NCBI RefSeq assembly: GCF_043196875.1
Contig: NZ_JBEBMX010000001.1
Location: 682,001-746,000 of the forward strand
DNA from: Saccharospirillum sp043196875
GTDB lineage: Bacteria > Pseudomonadota > Gammaproteobacteria > Pseudomonadales > Natronospirillaceae
Reading direction: 5' to 3'
Length of the DNA stretch: 64,000 bases
Below the pieces are notes generated by a model. It was not told where the DNA came from, searched no databases, and saw nothing but the letters and a program-made list of their open reading frames with translations. The first letter of the stretch is position 1; each line of letters begins with the position of its first letter. Of the stretch, positions 49,651 to 58,235 are shown in pieces. The position numbers were made by a program, and so were the translations under genes.

Positions 49651-50379
49651 ATGCGCATCCCGCGAATCTACCTGCCCGACGCCAACCAAGGCGGCACTGA
49701 GCTGGCGCTGCCCGACAGCGCTTTTGGGCATTTGGTGCGCGTGCTGCGCATGAACAACGGCGCCCTGCTGGAAGTATTCAATGGTCGCGGCCAACGCTTC
49801 AGCGCCGAACTGGCGTCGGTCGGTAAACGTGACGCTGCGGTCAAGGTGCTCGAAGCGCTGCCCAGCCATACCGAATCGCCACTGCATACGCATTTGGGTT
49901 TGGTCATGTCCAAAGGCGACCGCTTCGATTACGCCCTGCAAAAAGCCACCGAACTCGGCGTCAGCGCCATCACCCCGCTGACCAGCGAACGCTGCGATTT
50001 AAAACTCAAAGCCGACCGGCAAGAAAAGAAACTGCAGCACTGGCAAGGCGTGCTGGCCTCGGCGTGTGAACAATGCGGGCAGGATCGATTGCCCGAACTG
50101 GGCGAGATTCAAAGCCTGGAAACTTGGGTAGCCGCACAAAACAGCGCGCTGAAACTGGTGCTGCACACCAGCGCGGAAAAGCCGAATTTTCCTGAAGCTT
50201 CACCCGAAACCGTCAGCTTTCTAATCGGCCCTGAAGGTGGACTCACCGACCTGGAAGTCAGCGCTGCCACCAAAGCCGGCTTCCAAAGCTGGCAACTCGG
50301 GCCGCGCGTTTTGCGAACCGAAACCGCACCGGTGGTGATGCTGGCGTTGTTGCAGCAAAGGTGGGGCGATTATTTGTGA
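49651..50379 (+). CDS. rsmE: 16S rRNA (uracil-1498-N3) methyltransferase
   Basis: 242 residues, SPOUT-class enzyme that methylates U1498 of 16S rRNA using SAM. The N-terminal PUA-like domain is followed by a knotted SAM domain with FLIGPEGGLTDLEV and LGPRVLRTETAPVVML. Placed 30 bases after argC. Using SAM, it fits the neighbourhood of methyl-metabolism genes, but that may be chance. Confidence 0.94.
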   Translation: MRIPRIYLPDANQGGTELALPDSAFGHLVRVLRMNNGALLEVFNGRGQRFSAELASVGKRDAAVKVLEALPSHTESPLHTHLGLVMSKGDRFDYALQKATELGVSAITPLTSERCDLKLKADRQEKKLQHWQGVLASACEQCGQDRLPELGEIQSLETWVAAQNSALKLVLHTSAEKPNFPEASPETVSFLIGPEGGLTDLEVSAATKAGFQSWQLGPRVLRTETAPVVMLALLQQRWGDYL

Positions 50380-50380
50380 T

Positions 50381-50477
50381 GGGAGACGCTTAACGGGAGA
50401 CGGAAGACGCTAATTACGGAGCGTCGCCTAACGGCTCCGCTAACCAGCGTTCGGCGTCTCCCGTTCAGCGTCTTCCA
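50381..50477. repeat. Palindromic GGGAGACG repeat, copy 2
   Basis: Imperfect terminal inverted repeats of about 21 bases (GGNAGACGCTNAACGGGAGACG, 50381-50402 and its complement near 50455-50477), with an internal palindrome. The left arm starts two bases after the rsmE stop, and the right arm encodes the last residues and stop of the convergent AbrB-type gene. It belongs to the same family as the element at 47722. Confidence 0.72.
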
Positions 50478-51537
50478 AAAGCCGCTTCGCCAACGCTCTG
50501 GCCAACATCGGACTCACCAACAACACCAACAAAAACCGCAATGTCTGAAAGGTCATGATCAGGCCGACATCGACATCGGTGGACGCGGCGATAATAGCGA
50601 CGCTGTCGAGCCCGCCCGGGCTGGTTGCGAGGTAGGCGGTCAGCGGATCGATATCGAACAACCACACCAAGCCGGCCGCCAACAGGCCGCACAACGCCAT
50701 CAACAACAAGATAGAAAACAGAATGCGCCAGAATGCGCGCATCGCGTATTGCACCACGGCCAAAGTAAAGCCCAGGCCGATGCGCCAGCCGAGCACCATA
50801 TAGCTGATCGCCAGCAGCCAGGGCGGCTGCACCAACTCAACAACACCGCTCAACGACAAAGCACCGCCAATCGCCAAGGGTGTCAGCAAGGCGCCGCCCG
50901 GAATCTTTAATTTCAAACCGAGCCAGCCACCGAAGGCGGCGATCATCAATGTTTCGAGCAGTGAAATCAGATTAAAGGACGGAAACCAATAAGCAGCGCT
51001 GGTGACCGAAACTCCGGAGTGCGACGCGGTTATGGCGGCAACCACCGAGGCCGTTCCCGCCACCAACAGCACGCGCAGATACTGCATAAAGGCGACCAAT
51101 CTGGGGTCGCCACCACCGCTTTCGGAAAGGATCACCATCACCGAGGCCGCGCCGGGCGGCGTGCCCCAAATGGCGGTGGTGCCGGGTAACACCTGCTTGC
51201 GCGCCAGCACCCAACCCTGAGCGGCAGCAATGCCGAGCACAAGTACAGTGACCGACAGATACAGCCACCAGCGCGTGAAAAAATCGAACACCACATCAGC
51301 TTCGAGACTGCGCGCGACCAGACAACCAATCATAGTCTGCGCCATATAAAAACCCGGCTTACCGATGCGCAGCGAACTGCCCCGCAGGCTGAAAATAATG
51401 CCAACGATCATCGGCCCAAGCAGCAAAGCAGCGGGCAAACCGAGCAATTCGAGGATGGCGGAAAAGAACACCGAGACCAGCAGCAAAAAGCCCCAGCGTT
51501 TTACGAATACAACAGCCCGATTGGCAGATTTCGTCAT
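50440..51537 (-). CDS. AbrB-family integral membrane protein
   Basis: 365 residues, about ten membrane helices with the AbrB duplication (two halves with LPAALLLGPMIVG and IPGGALLTPLAIGGAL as related motifs). Despite old names such as ammonia monooxygenase or AbrB regulator, it is a transport-like membrane protein of unknown substrate. The last ~11 residues (EDAERETPNAG) and the stop are encoded by the palindromic repeat at 50381-50477, so the original C-terminus was probably different. It begins 15 bases after the tatD-like stop, in the same operon. Confidence 0.78.
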   Translation of the reverse strand: MTKSANRAVVFVKRWGFLLLVSVFFSAILELLGLPAALLLGPMIVGIIFSLRGSSLRIGKPGFYMAQTMIGCLVARSLEADVVFDFFTRWWLYLSVTVLVLGIAAAQGWVLARKQVLPGTTAIWGTPPGAASVMVILSESGGGDPRLVAFMQYLRVLLVAGTASVVAAITASHSGVSVTSAAYWFPSFNLISLLETLMIAAFGGWLGLKLKIPGGALLTPLAIGGALSLSGVVELVQPPWLLAISYMVLGWRIGLGFTLAVVQYAMRAFWRILFSILLLMALCGLLAAGLVWLFDIDPLTAYLATSPGGLDSVAIIAASTDVDVGLIMTFQTLRFLLVLLVSPMLARALAKRLLEDAERETPNAG

Positions 51538-51552
51538 TCCGTTTGCTTTGTC

Positions 51553-52359
51553 TCAGGCCCAGCCAAACAATTTCTGGGCGTTGTGGTAACTCTGTTTCAG
51601 TACCTGATCGACCGGGAGTTGTTTTACGTCGGCGATTTTTTCAATCACAAAGGGCAAAAACTTCGGCGCGTTTTCCTGACCGCGATAAGGCACCGGCGTT
51701 AAAAACGGCGAGTCGGTTTCCACCACCAATTGTTCAATCGGCGTGGCCGCCAGAACTTCGCGCACGTTCTCGGCCTTATTGAAGGTAATGATACCGTTAA
51801 AGCCGAGCATAAATCCCTGCTCTAAACAGTACTGCGCCAAGTCGATGCCCGAGGTAAAGCTGTGGATCACGCCTTTGCGTTTCAGGTGCGGCACGTACTC
51901 CGCCAGAATCGCCTGGGTGTCTTCGTCGGCATCGCGAGTGTGGATGACCACCGGCTTGTCGAGTTCGCAGGCAATCTTCAACTGGTCGGCAAACACCTGA
52001 CGCTGCTTGGCGCGGTCGGAATGGTCGTAGTGATAATCCAAGCCAATTTCACCGATGGCGACGATCTTGTCATCGTTAGCGTGCGCGCGCAGTTCGGCGT
52101 CGGTGGCGTCGGTGTAGTGGTCGGCATCGTGCGGATGAATGCCCTGAGTGCCGTATATCATCTCGTGTTCTTCGGTCAGATCGCGCACCCGGCCGAGATT
52201 GTCCGGCTCCACCGCTATGGTTACGATACGCTCGATTCCCACGGCTCTGGCGTCGTCCAGAATCTGGCTCAGTTCGGCATCCTTCAGATAGTCGAGGTGG
52301 CAGTGCGTTTCGACAATGGGATGGGAAAAGACGGGAATATCGCGTTTCTTGCGGCTCAT
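51553..52359 (-). CDS. tatD: TatD-family metal-dependent hydrolase (deoxyribonuclease)
   Basis: 268 residues, TIM-barrel amidohydrolase-like fold. Metal ligands are ETHCHLDYL (the HxH of strand 1), IGEIGLDYHYD (Glu), VIHTRDA (His), and ETDSPFLTP (Asp). Homologues are 3'-5' exonucleases or phosphoesterases that help DNA repair and apoptotic-like DNA decay. The exact paralogue (TatD, YcfH or YjjV) is uncertain. First gene of a small operon with the AbrB-type gene; divergent from the HAD gene. Confidence 0.85.
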   Translation of the reverse strand: MSRKKRDIPVFSHPIVETHCHLDYLKDAELSQILDDARAVGIERIVTIAVEPDNLGRVRDLTEEHEMIYGTQGIHPHDADHYTDATDAELRAHANDDKIVAIGEIGLDYHYDHSDRAKQRQVFADQLKIACELDKPVVIHTRDADEDTQAILAEYVPHLKRKGVIHSFTSGIDLAQYCLEQGFMLGFNGIITFNKAENVREVLAATPIEQLVVETDSPFLTPVPYRGQENAPKFLPFVIEKIADVKQLPVDQVLKQSYHNAQKLFGWA

Positions 52360-52416
52360 AAGACTGACCCTGGGACCGTGGGCGGCCCAGTTTAGTGATC
52401 AACGAGTGGAGATGCC

Positions 52417-53037
52417 ATGCCGGCAACGATCAAACATCTGATTTTCGACATGGGCGGCGTTCTGGTGCGCTTACAGTGGCACCAACAGGTAACGGTGTTG
52501 CTGGGGCGGGACGTGCCGTTCGAACAGATCCACGCACTCTGGGGCAATGCCCGTTCTACCCACGCCTTTGAAACCGGCCAGCTCGATTTCGACGCCTTCA
52601 CCGAGGCGCTGATCGAGGAATTCGAACTCAAGCTCAGCCGCGACGAAGTGCAGTCCCGCTTTCGCGCCATGCTCGATGACGACTTCGACGACAGCGTGCC
52701 GCTGTTAACCGAGCTAAAAACCGACGGCCGCTATACCTTAAGTTTGCTCAGCAACACCAACCCCTGCCACCTGGAAATGGTCAAAGCACGCAACACCGTC
52801 TGGCCGCTGCTCGACCATCCCTTTACCAGCCTCGATTTCGGCCTGATGAAACCCGACCCGGCAATCTATCAAGCCGTGCTAACAGCGCTGAAGGCGCAGC
52901 CGGAAGAGTGCTGGTTTTTTGATGATGGCATCCGCAATGTCGAAACAGCGCGTGCCTTAGGCATTAACGCCGAGCTGGTATTTGGGCCGGAAGATATTCG
53001 CAAGGTGCTGCAAGAACAGGGCGTTTTTGGCGGTTAA
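52417..53037 (+). CDS. HAD-superfamily hydrolase
   Basis: 206 residues. Motif I (IFDMGGVLVRL) has glycine at the position of the second aspartate seen in most HAD phosphatases. Motif II is LLSNTNP, motif III lysine is in LMKPDPAIY, and motif IV is FFDDGIRNVETARALG. The helical cap is of type C1 (subfamily IA variant 3). The change D-x-D to D-x-G lowers confidence in phosphatase activity. A dehalogenase or other phosphotransfer role is possible. It converges with alkA, overlapping by four bases. Confidence 0.8.
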   Translation: MPATIKHLIFDMGGVLVRLQWHQQVTVLLGRDVPFEQIHALWGNARSTHAFETGQLDFDAFTEALIEEFELKLSRDEVQSRFRAMLDDDFDDSVPLLTELKTDGRYTLSLLSNTNPCHLEMVKARNTVWPLLDHPFTSLDFGLMKPDPAIYQAVLTALKAQPEECWFFDDGIRNVETARALGINAELVFGPEDIRKVLQEQGVFGG

Positions 53038-53927
53038 TAACCTGCTGCATTCGCCCGCGCCCAAAGATGCGCCGCCATCAAAGCGCGCCAGGGCGAAAAC
53101 TGCGCCAGCCATTGCTCGGTGAATTTGGCATCTGGAGTAGTCTGGTGCGCTAATAATTCGCCGAGGTTTTTACGCACCGCCACATCGCCGTGCAGCGAAC
53201 CATCGAGCCAACTAAAGCCGCGCAGCAAGGCATAATTGACCGTCCAGGGACCGATGCCTTTCAGCGCCAATAGCTGGTTGGAAATCAGTTCGGCATCTGG
53301 CGCCTTTAACCAGTCATCCAGCGGCAATTCACCGGATAAAATGCCCTCGCACAAGGCACGAATAGCAATGAGTTTGGCGCGTGATAACCCGGTCTCACGC
53401 AGCCGCTCGTCGCTCAATGCCATCAGGGTTTGCGCATCGGGAAAGGCGAACAGATTTTGCGGTGCTTGCTGGTTGGCAGCCAAAATTAATCGACGCCGAA
53501 TATTGATCGCCACAATGACACTGATCTGCTGACCGACAATGGCCCAGACCAAGGCTTCAAAAGGCGTGGCCGACTGCGGCACGCGCAAACCCGGCCGCTG
53601 TTGCAGCAACTCACCCACCTCAGGATGATCGGCAAATTGCGCTTCGAATGCAGCCGCGCCCTGATCCAAGCCGAGCATTTTTTCAGCAACGCTTTTTAAC
53701 GGAAATTCAGCGGCTTTTTCGCCGTCGCATTGCACGCTGAGTTGGTTTTGATCGAAGTGAAAACTGAGCGTTAATGGATGGCCTTGGAACATTATCGCTT
53801 TGCTAACCGACTGGTCGTCGCAGCGCTCGGCAATGCTTTCAATATCGCGACCATGGAAGGCCAAAAAATCATCACGGCGAAAATCAGCCGGCAGACTGAG
53901 CGGCAAGGTCGTGCTATTGAGCGTCAT
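53034..53927 (-). CDS. alkA: DNA-3-methyladenine glycosylase II
   Basis: 297 residues, HhH-GPD base-excision enzyme that removes alkylated bases such as 3-methyladenine. The AlkA N-terminal domain is followed by helix-hairpin-helix (LLALKGIGPWTVNYALLRG) and the catalytic Asp near residue 248 in LHGDVAVRKN. The usual residues for a bulky substrate pocket are present. It is the second gene of an operon, overlapping the COG3826-type oxygenase gene by 14 bases, so the two are co-translated. Confidence 0.9.
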   Translation of the reverse strand: MTLNSTTLPLSLPADFRRDDFLAFHGRDIESIAERCDDQSVSKAIMFQGHPLTLSFHFDQNQLSVQCDGEKAAEFPLKSVAEKMLGLDQGAAAFEAQFADHPEVGELLQQRPGLRVPQSATPFEALVWAIVGQQISVIVAINIRRRLILAANQQAPQNLFAFPDAQTLMALSDERLRETGLSRAKLIAIRALCEGILSGELPLDDWLKAPDAELISNQLLALKGIGPWTVNYALLRGFSWLDGSLHGDVAVRKNLGELLAHQTTPDAKFTEQWLAQFSPWRALMAAHLWARANAAGY

Positions 53928-54615
53928 GAAAAATCAGTCCCAGAGTAAAGCGTTCGCCACCGTGCACCCGGCTGACACCGTGACGCAAGGTGACTCGATA
54001 ATCGCCGCGCGTTCCCGCCACCGGCCGATACTGACCGGCAAAGATAACCGCATCGCCATGCTGCAATGAAACCACGTCCGGGCGCGATTGGCGATGCGGA
54101 CGTTGCTCAACCAACGTGAATTCACCACCGCTAAAATCCTCGCCCGGCTGTGACAGCATCACAGTCAATTGCAGTGGAAAAGCGAGCGGGCCGTACAAAT
54201 CCTGGTGCAAACAGTTGTAGTCATCTTTGCCATAGCGCAACAAAAGCGGCGTCGGTTTGGTCTGACCGGCGGCGTGACAGTGGGCAATAAAGTCGGCATG
54301 CGCTTTCGGATAACGATGCTCAAAACCCAAACGCTGCGACCAACGATTCGCCAGCGGCACCAGGCGTTGATAAAGCTGCGCTCTTAAGGTGCCGATCAGC
54401 TCGGGCAACGGTTCATCAAAATACTGATATTCGCCCTGACCAAAACCGTGGCGCTGCATAATCACCTGACTGCGAAAACGCTGGCGGTCGGCGTAACTGT
54501 CGATCAGCGCCTGGCATTCGTCTGGTTGCAGCAACTCGGGCAAGCGCGCATTGCCATAGCGGTCGAGTTCAGTTTCCAGCGCTGGCCAGTCGTAGTTGGT
54601 CAGTCGATTCGTCAT
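53914..54615 (-). CDS. 2OG-Fe(II) oxygenase linked to alkylation repair (COG3826 type)
   Basis: 233 residues, matching the PF09859/COG3826 family described as an oxygenase for damaged DNA. Conserved stretches: FGQGEYQYFDEPLPELI, CHAAGQTKPTPLLLRYG, the iron ligands of YNCLHQDLYG (His, Asp), FSGGEFTLVEQRP, GDAVIFA, and the C-terminal HGVSRVHGGERFTLG with the second His and Arg. These proteins occur in ada/alkA operons. Direct proof of activity is scarce. The ATG at 54615 gives the family's usual N-terminus. The longer frame to 54702 is unneeded. It is the first gene of the operon with alkA. Confidence 0.88.
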   Translation of the reverse strand: MTNRLTNYDWPALETELDRYGNARLPELLQPDECQALIDSYADRQRFRSQVIMQRHGFGQGEYQYFDEPLPELIGTLRAQLYQRLVPLANRWSQRLGFEHRYPKAHADFIAHCHAAGQTKPTPLLLRYGKDDYNCLHQDLYGPLAFPLQLTVMLSQPGEDFSGGEFTLVEQRPHRQSRPDVVSLQHGDAVIFAGQYRPVAGTRGDYRVTLRHGVSRVHGGERFTLGLIFHDAQ

Positions 54616-54751
54616 ATCCGCATCCACTCGTTTTCCAGGCTCTGTTTTTAACCGCACTCTAGGCCTTAACAAACCCGATGCCATCCGCACCTTGCGATGC
54701 AATTCGAAAGCCCCATCATAGGGGCGGTCTCAACCTTGGGGAAAACTCCGA

Positions 54752-54976
54752 ATGCGCGTTCATAAAACCTTGCGGCCCTTTACCTTTCCGCTGCTGATGT
54801 CGGTTTATATGGTCACTTTGATGACCGCTCTGATCACCTGGCTGAACATTGGCTTTGGCGCTGATTATCTGCACGCCTGGGGTCAGGCTTTTCTGTTTGC
54901 CTGGCCGATTGCCTTCGTGCTGATCCTGCTCGGCGCACCCAAACTGCAAGCGCTGACCGCCTACCTGCATCGTTAA
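54752..54976 (+). CDS. DUF2798 small membrane protein
   Basis: 74 residues with two membrane helices (FPLLMSVYMVTLMTALITWLN and WGQAFLFAWPIAFVLILLG), the DUF2798 pattern. No role is known for the family. It starts 37 bases before the recC ATG's own ribosome region and is divergent from the oxygenase gene. It may be the first gene of the recCBD transcript. Confidence 0.72.
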   Translation: MRVHKTLRPFTFPLLMSVYMVTLMTALITWLNIGFGADYLHAWGQAFLFAWPIAFVLILLGAPKLQALTAYLHR

Positions 54977-55013
54977 CTGATACACTGGGCACGGATTGTT
55001 AAGGTGCCCATTC

Positions 55014-58000
55014 ATGCTCCATACCCTGCCCGGAAATCAACTCGAGGTGCTGGTCGAACCGCTGGCGCGGCTGCTCGCCGTGCCCGTCGACAACGCCCTC
55101 GAGCCCGATGTAATTCTGGTGCAAAACCCCGGCATGCAGCACTGGCTGAGCATGCAACTGGCGCAGCACCGCGACCGGCGCATCAGCATGAACCTGCGCT
55201 TCCCGCTGCCGGTCACCGAATTCTGGACGCTGATTCGCCGCGTGCTTGGCCCCGATGCCGTGCCCGAAGCCTCGCCTTACCGGCGCGAGGTTTTAAGCTG
55301 GCGGCTCGATGCCTTGCTGGCGCGGGAAGACATCGCCGCCAATCCCACCTTTGCCGAACCCACTCGTTATTGGCAACGCCAAAGCGATCGCCAACAAGCG
55401 GTGCGGCGTCATCAATTAGCAGAACAACTGGCCGATTTATACGAGCAGTATCTGCTCTACCGCCCGGACTGGATTGCCGACTGGGATAGCGGCAATGGCA
55501 ATCACTGGCAAGCGCAGCTGTGGCGTTTGCTGACCGCCGATACAGTCGTGCCTCACCCGATCAAACTGGCGCGCCAGGCCATTGACCAGCTGGCTCAACC
55601 GGCCGAGGCCTTACCCGAACGGCTGTTTTTATTCGGCATCAATGCGCTGTCGCCGTTCTGGCTCGACTTTATTAAAGCGTTGTCAGACCAGGGCGGCATC
55701 GACATCCATCTGTTGTACCTGAACCCCAGCGACGACTACTGGGGCGAAGTGGTCAGCGAACGCCAGGCGGCCAAACAACGGGCGCGTTGGATTGAAGCCG
55801 AAACCGACCCGGACACCCCGCTGGATGTGGGCAACCCGCTGCTCGCCAACCTCGGCCAGCAAGGCCAGGCCTTTGTGCGCTTGCTCAGCGAACGCGCCGA
55901 TCTGGAAACGCCGGTATTCGTCGAAAACGAAACACCAACACTGCTGGCCCAACTGCAACGCGACATTCTGCATCTGCGCGATGGCCGCGACACACCCAGC
56001 GAGCTGAACGACAACTCCATCAGCGTCACCCGCGCGCACTCGGCCTTGCGCGAAGTTCAGGGTTTGCACGACTGGCTGCTGCATCGCTTTAACGACGACC
56101 CGACATTGACGCCCAAAGATGTGGTGGTGATGTGCCCCAACGTCGAAGACTACGCGCCCTTTGTCGAAGCCGTCTTCGCGCGCCGCTTTGAAGATCTCTC
56201 GGAAAAAGTGCCGCCGCTGCCCTGTTCCATCGCCGACCGTCACCTAAAAGACGCCGACCCAACCGTCGCCGCCTTTCTCGATTTATTAACCCTGCCCGAC
56301 GCCCGCTTCCAGGTCAGTCAGGTGATCGGCTGGCTGCGCGTGCCAGCCATCCAGACACAATTCCAGTTAACGCCCGACGACGTCGATCAGCTCGCCCACT
56401 GGCTCAGCACAGCGGCAGTGCACTGGGGGCTGGATGCCGAACACAAGGCTGGCTTTGTGGAACGCGAAGTCAGCGATCACTTCACCTGGCAGCAAGGCCT
56501 CGACCGACTACTGCTCGGTTTCGCCTGGGGCGACGAAGCGACGATTCTGGGTGAGCGCTTACTACTGCCGCAAGTAGAAGGCAGCGATGCGTTGCAACTG
56601 GGCCGCCTGATGGCCTTCGTGCGCCGCCTTAAACAACTCGCCGCGGAATTGAACCAGCCGCGCGACATCGAACACTGGCAAGCCTTCCTTAAAGACCGAC
56701 TGCGCCTGGCGCTGTTCGCCACCGGCGAGAGCTTCGACCCGGCACACGACGACCTGCGCACCGCCATCGCCGACCTTGGCCAACACTGCTTCGAAGCCGG
56801 CTTCGACGGCGACATTCCCTTAGGTGTGATTCGCGATGTGCTGATGCAGGCGTTCTCTGGCAGTCAAAGCGGCGGCCGTCAGTTTTTAACCGGCCAGATC
56901 ACCGTTTGTTCCTTGGTGCCGATGCGCTCCATTCCGTTCAAAGTGCTGGCCGTGCTCGGCTTAAACGACGGCGAATTCCCGCGCCACCGGCCGCCTTTGG
57001 GCTTTGATCTGATGGCCAATGATCATCGCCTCGGCGATCGCTCACGCCGCGGTGACGACCGCTATCTGTTCCTCGAAGCGCTGCTCTCGGCGCGCGATGC
57101 GATCTATCTCAGTTACCAGGGCCGCGACGTTACCAACAACACCGAGCGTCAGCCGTCGCTGGTGCTGACCGAACTGTTCGACTACCTGCACAGCGCCACC
57201 GGCTGGCGCCGCGAACAGATTCGCGATCTGCCGCTGCAGCCCTTTGCTGCGGCCAATTACCAAGGTGCACAACCCAGCTTCGACCGCCACTGGCTGCGCC
57301 TGACCGCGCCATTGCCTGACGCCAGCAATATCGCCGAACTGCCCGAACCCGACTGGCCGGATGAACTACCGCTGAAACAACTGATCGATGCGCTCGACCA
57401 TCCATCACGCGCCTTCGCGCGCCAGCGTTTGGGTTTGTTCCTGGGTTATGACAGCGGCCCGCAACTGGACGACAGCGAACCCTTCGCGCCGGATCATCTC
57501 ACCCGCTACCAGCTGCAGGCTCAGTTAATCGACAGCGAACTCGGCCTGGATGACATGCCGGTCGAGAGCTGGCTCGACCGCGCCCGGCTGTCCGGCTTGT
57601 TACCCGATCACGCTGAGGCCGAAGACGACCTGCAAAGCTGGCAGCAACAAGCCGAACAATTCGCCGCTCACTTAATGGAGTTGGGCAGCGCTGAACTGAC
57701 GCTCGAAAACGTCGAAACGCGCATCGACGGCCAGCAACTCAGCGCCCAATTACCTCGCCTCGCCGATGGCCGCCTGTTGTTCTGGCGCCTGGCCGACGCC
57801 AAAGGCAAAGATTACCTGACGCTCTGGCTGCACCATCTGGTCGCCAACCTCAGCGGCCCCACCGAAACCCTCGGCCTATACCGCACCAACAAGACCGACG
57901 CCGTCTATCAATTGCAATTAGCACCGCTCGACGCCGACGACGCCAAGACCGAACTGACCAACTGGCTGCGCATCTGGAAGCTGGCGCTGTGCCGGCCGCT

Positions 58001-58235
58001 ACCGCTGAACTCAGCTATTGGCGTGGAAATCGCCAAACCCAGAACCCGCGGCGAATACCAGCCCTATCACTTCGACCGCCTCTGGTATGGCGACCAGTTC
58101 CGCAGCGGTTTAGGCAGCGACGCCTATATGCACTGGTTCTGGCCCGAGCCGCCCGATGAAGCGGCGTTGCGCGACGATCTGTTGGCGCTCTACGAACCCT
58201 TATTTGCGCACCTGCAGGAGACGGCCCATGCCTAA
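55014..58235 (+). CDS. recC: Exonuclease V gamma subunit RecC
   Basis: 1073 residues, the subunit that recognises Chi and holds the split DNA in RecBCD. N-terminal helicase-like parts without active Walker motifs (LAVPVDNALEPDVILVQNPGMQHWLSMQLA, FGINALSPFWLDFI), then RSIPFKVLAVLGLNDGEFPR, RSRRGDDRYLFLEALLSARD, are typical. ATG at 55014 has AAGGTG eight bases upstream. Its stop overlaps the recB start by eight bases. Gene order recC-recB-recD without ptr in between differs from E. coli (recC-ptr-recB-recD). Confidence 0.92.
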   Translation: MLHTLPGNQLEVLVEPLARLLAVPVDNALEPDVILVQNPGMQHWLSMQLAQHRDRRISMNLRFPLPVTEFWTLIRRVLGPDAVPEASPYRREVLSWRLDALLAREDIAANPTFAEPTRYWQRQSDRQQAVRRHQLAEQLADLYEQYLLYRPDWIADWDSGNGNHWQAQLWRLLTADTVVPHPIKLARQAIDQLAQPAEALPERLFLFGINALSPFWLDFIKALSDQGGIDIHLLYLNPSDDYWGEVVSERQAAKQRARWIEAETDPDTPLDVGNPLLANLGQQGQAFVRLLSERADLETPVFVENETPTLLAQLQRDILHLRDGRDTPSELNDNSISVTRAHSALREVQGLHDWLLHRFNDDPTLTPKDVVVMCPNVEDYAPFVEAVFARRFEDLSEKVPPLPCSIADRHLKDADPTVAAFLDLLTLPDARFQVSQVIGWLRVPAIQTQFQLTPDDVDQLAHWLSTAAVHWGLDAEHKAGFVEREVSDHFTWQQGLDRLLLGFAWGDEATILGERLLLPQVEGSDALQLGRLMAFVRRLKQLAAELNQPRDIEHWQAFLKDRLRLALFATGESFDPAHDDLRTAIADLGQHCFEAGFDGDIPLGVIRDVLMQAFSGSQSGGRQFLTGQITVCSLVPMRSIPFKVLAVLGLNDGEFPRHRPPLGFDLMANDHRLGDRSRRGDDRYLFLEALLSARDAIYLSYQGRDVTNNTERQPSLVLTELFDYLHSATGWRREQIRDLPLQPFAAANYQGAQPSFDRHWLRLTAPLPDASNIAELPEPDWPDELPLKQLIDALDHPSRAFARQRLGLFLGYDSGPQLDDSEPFAPDHLTRYQLQAQLIDSELGLDDMPVESWLDRARLSGLLPDHAEAEDDLQSWQQQAEQFAAHLMELGSAELTLENVETRIDGQQLSAQLPRLADGRLLFWRLADAKGKDYLTLWLHHLVANLSGPTETLGLYRTNKTDAVYQLQLAPLDADDAKTELTNWLRIWKLALCRPLPLNSAIGVEIAKPRTRGEYQPYHFDRLWYGDQFRSGLGSDAYMHWFWPEPPDEAALRDDLLALYEPLFAHLQETAHA

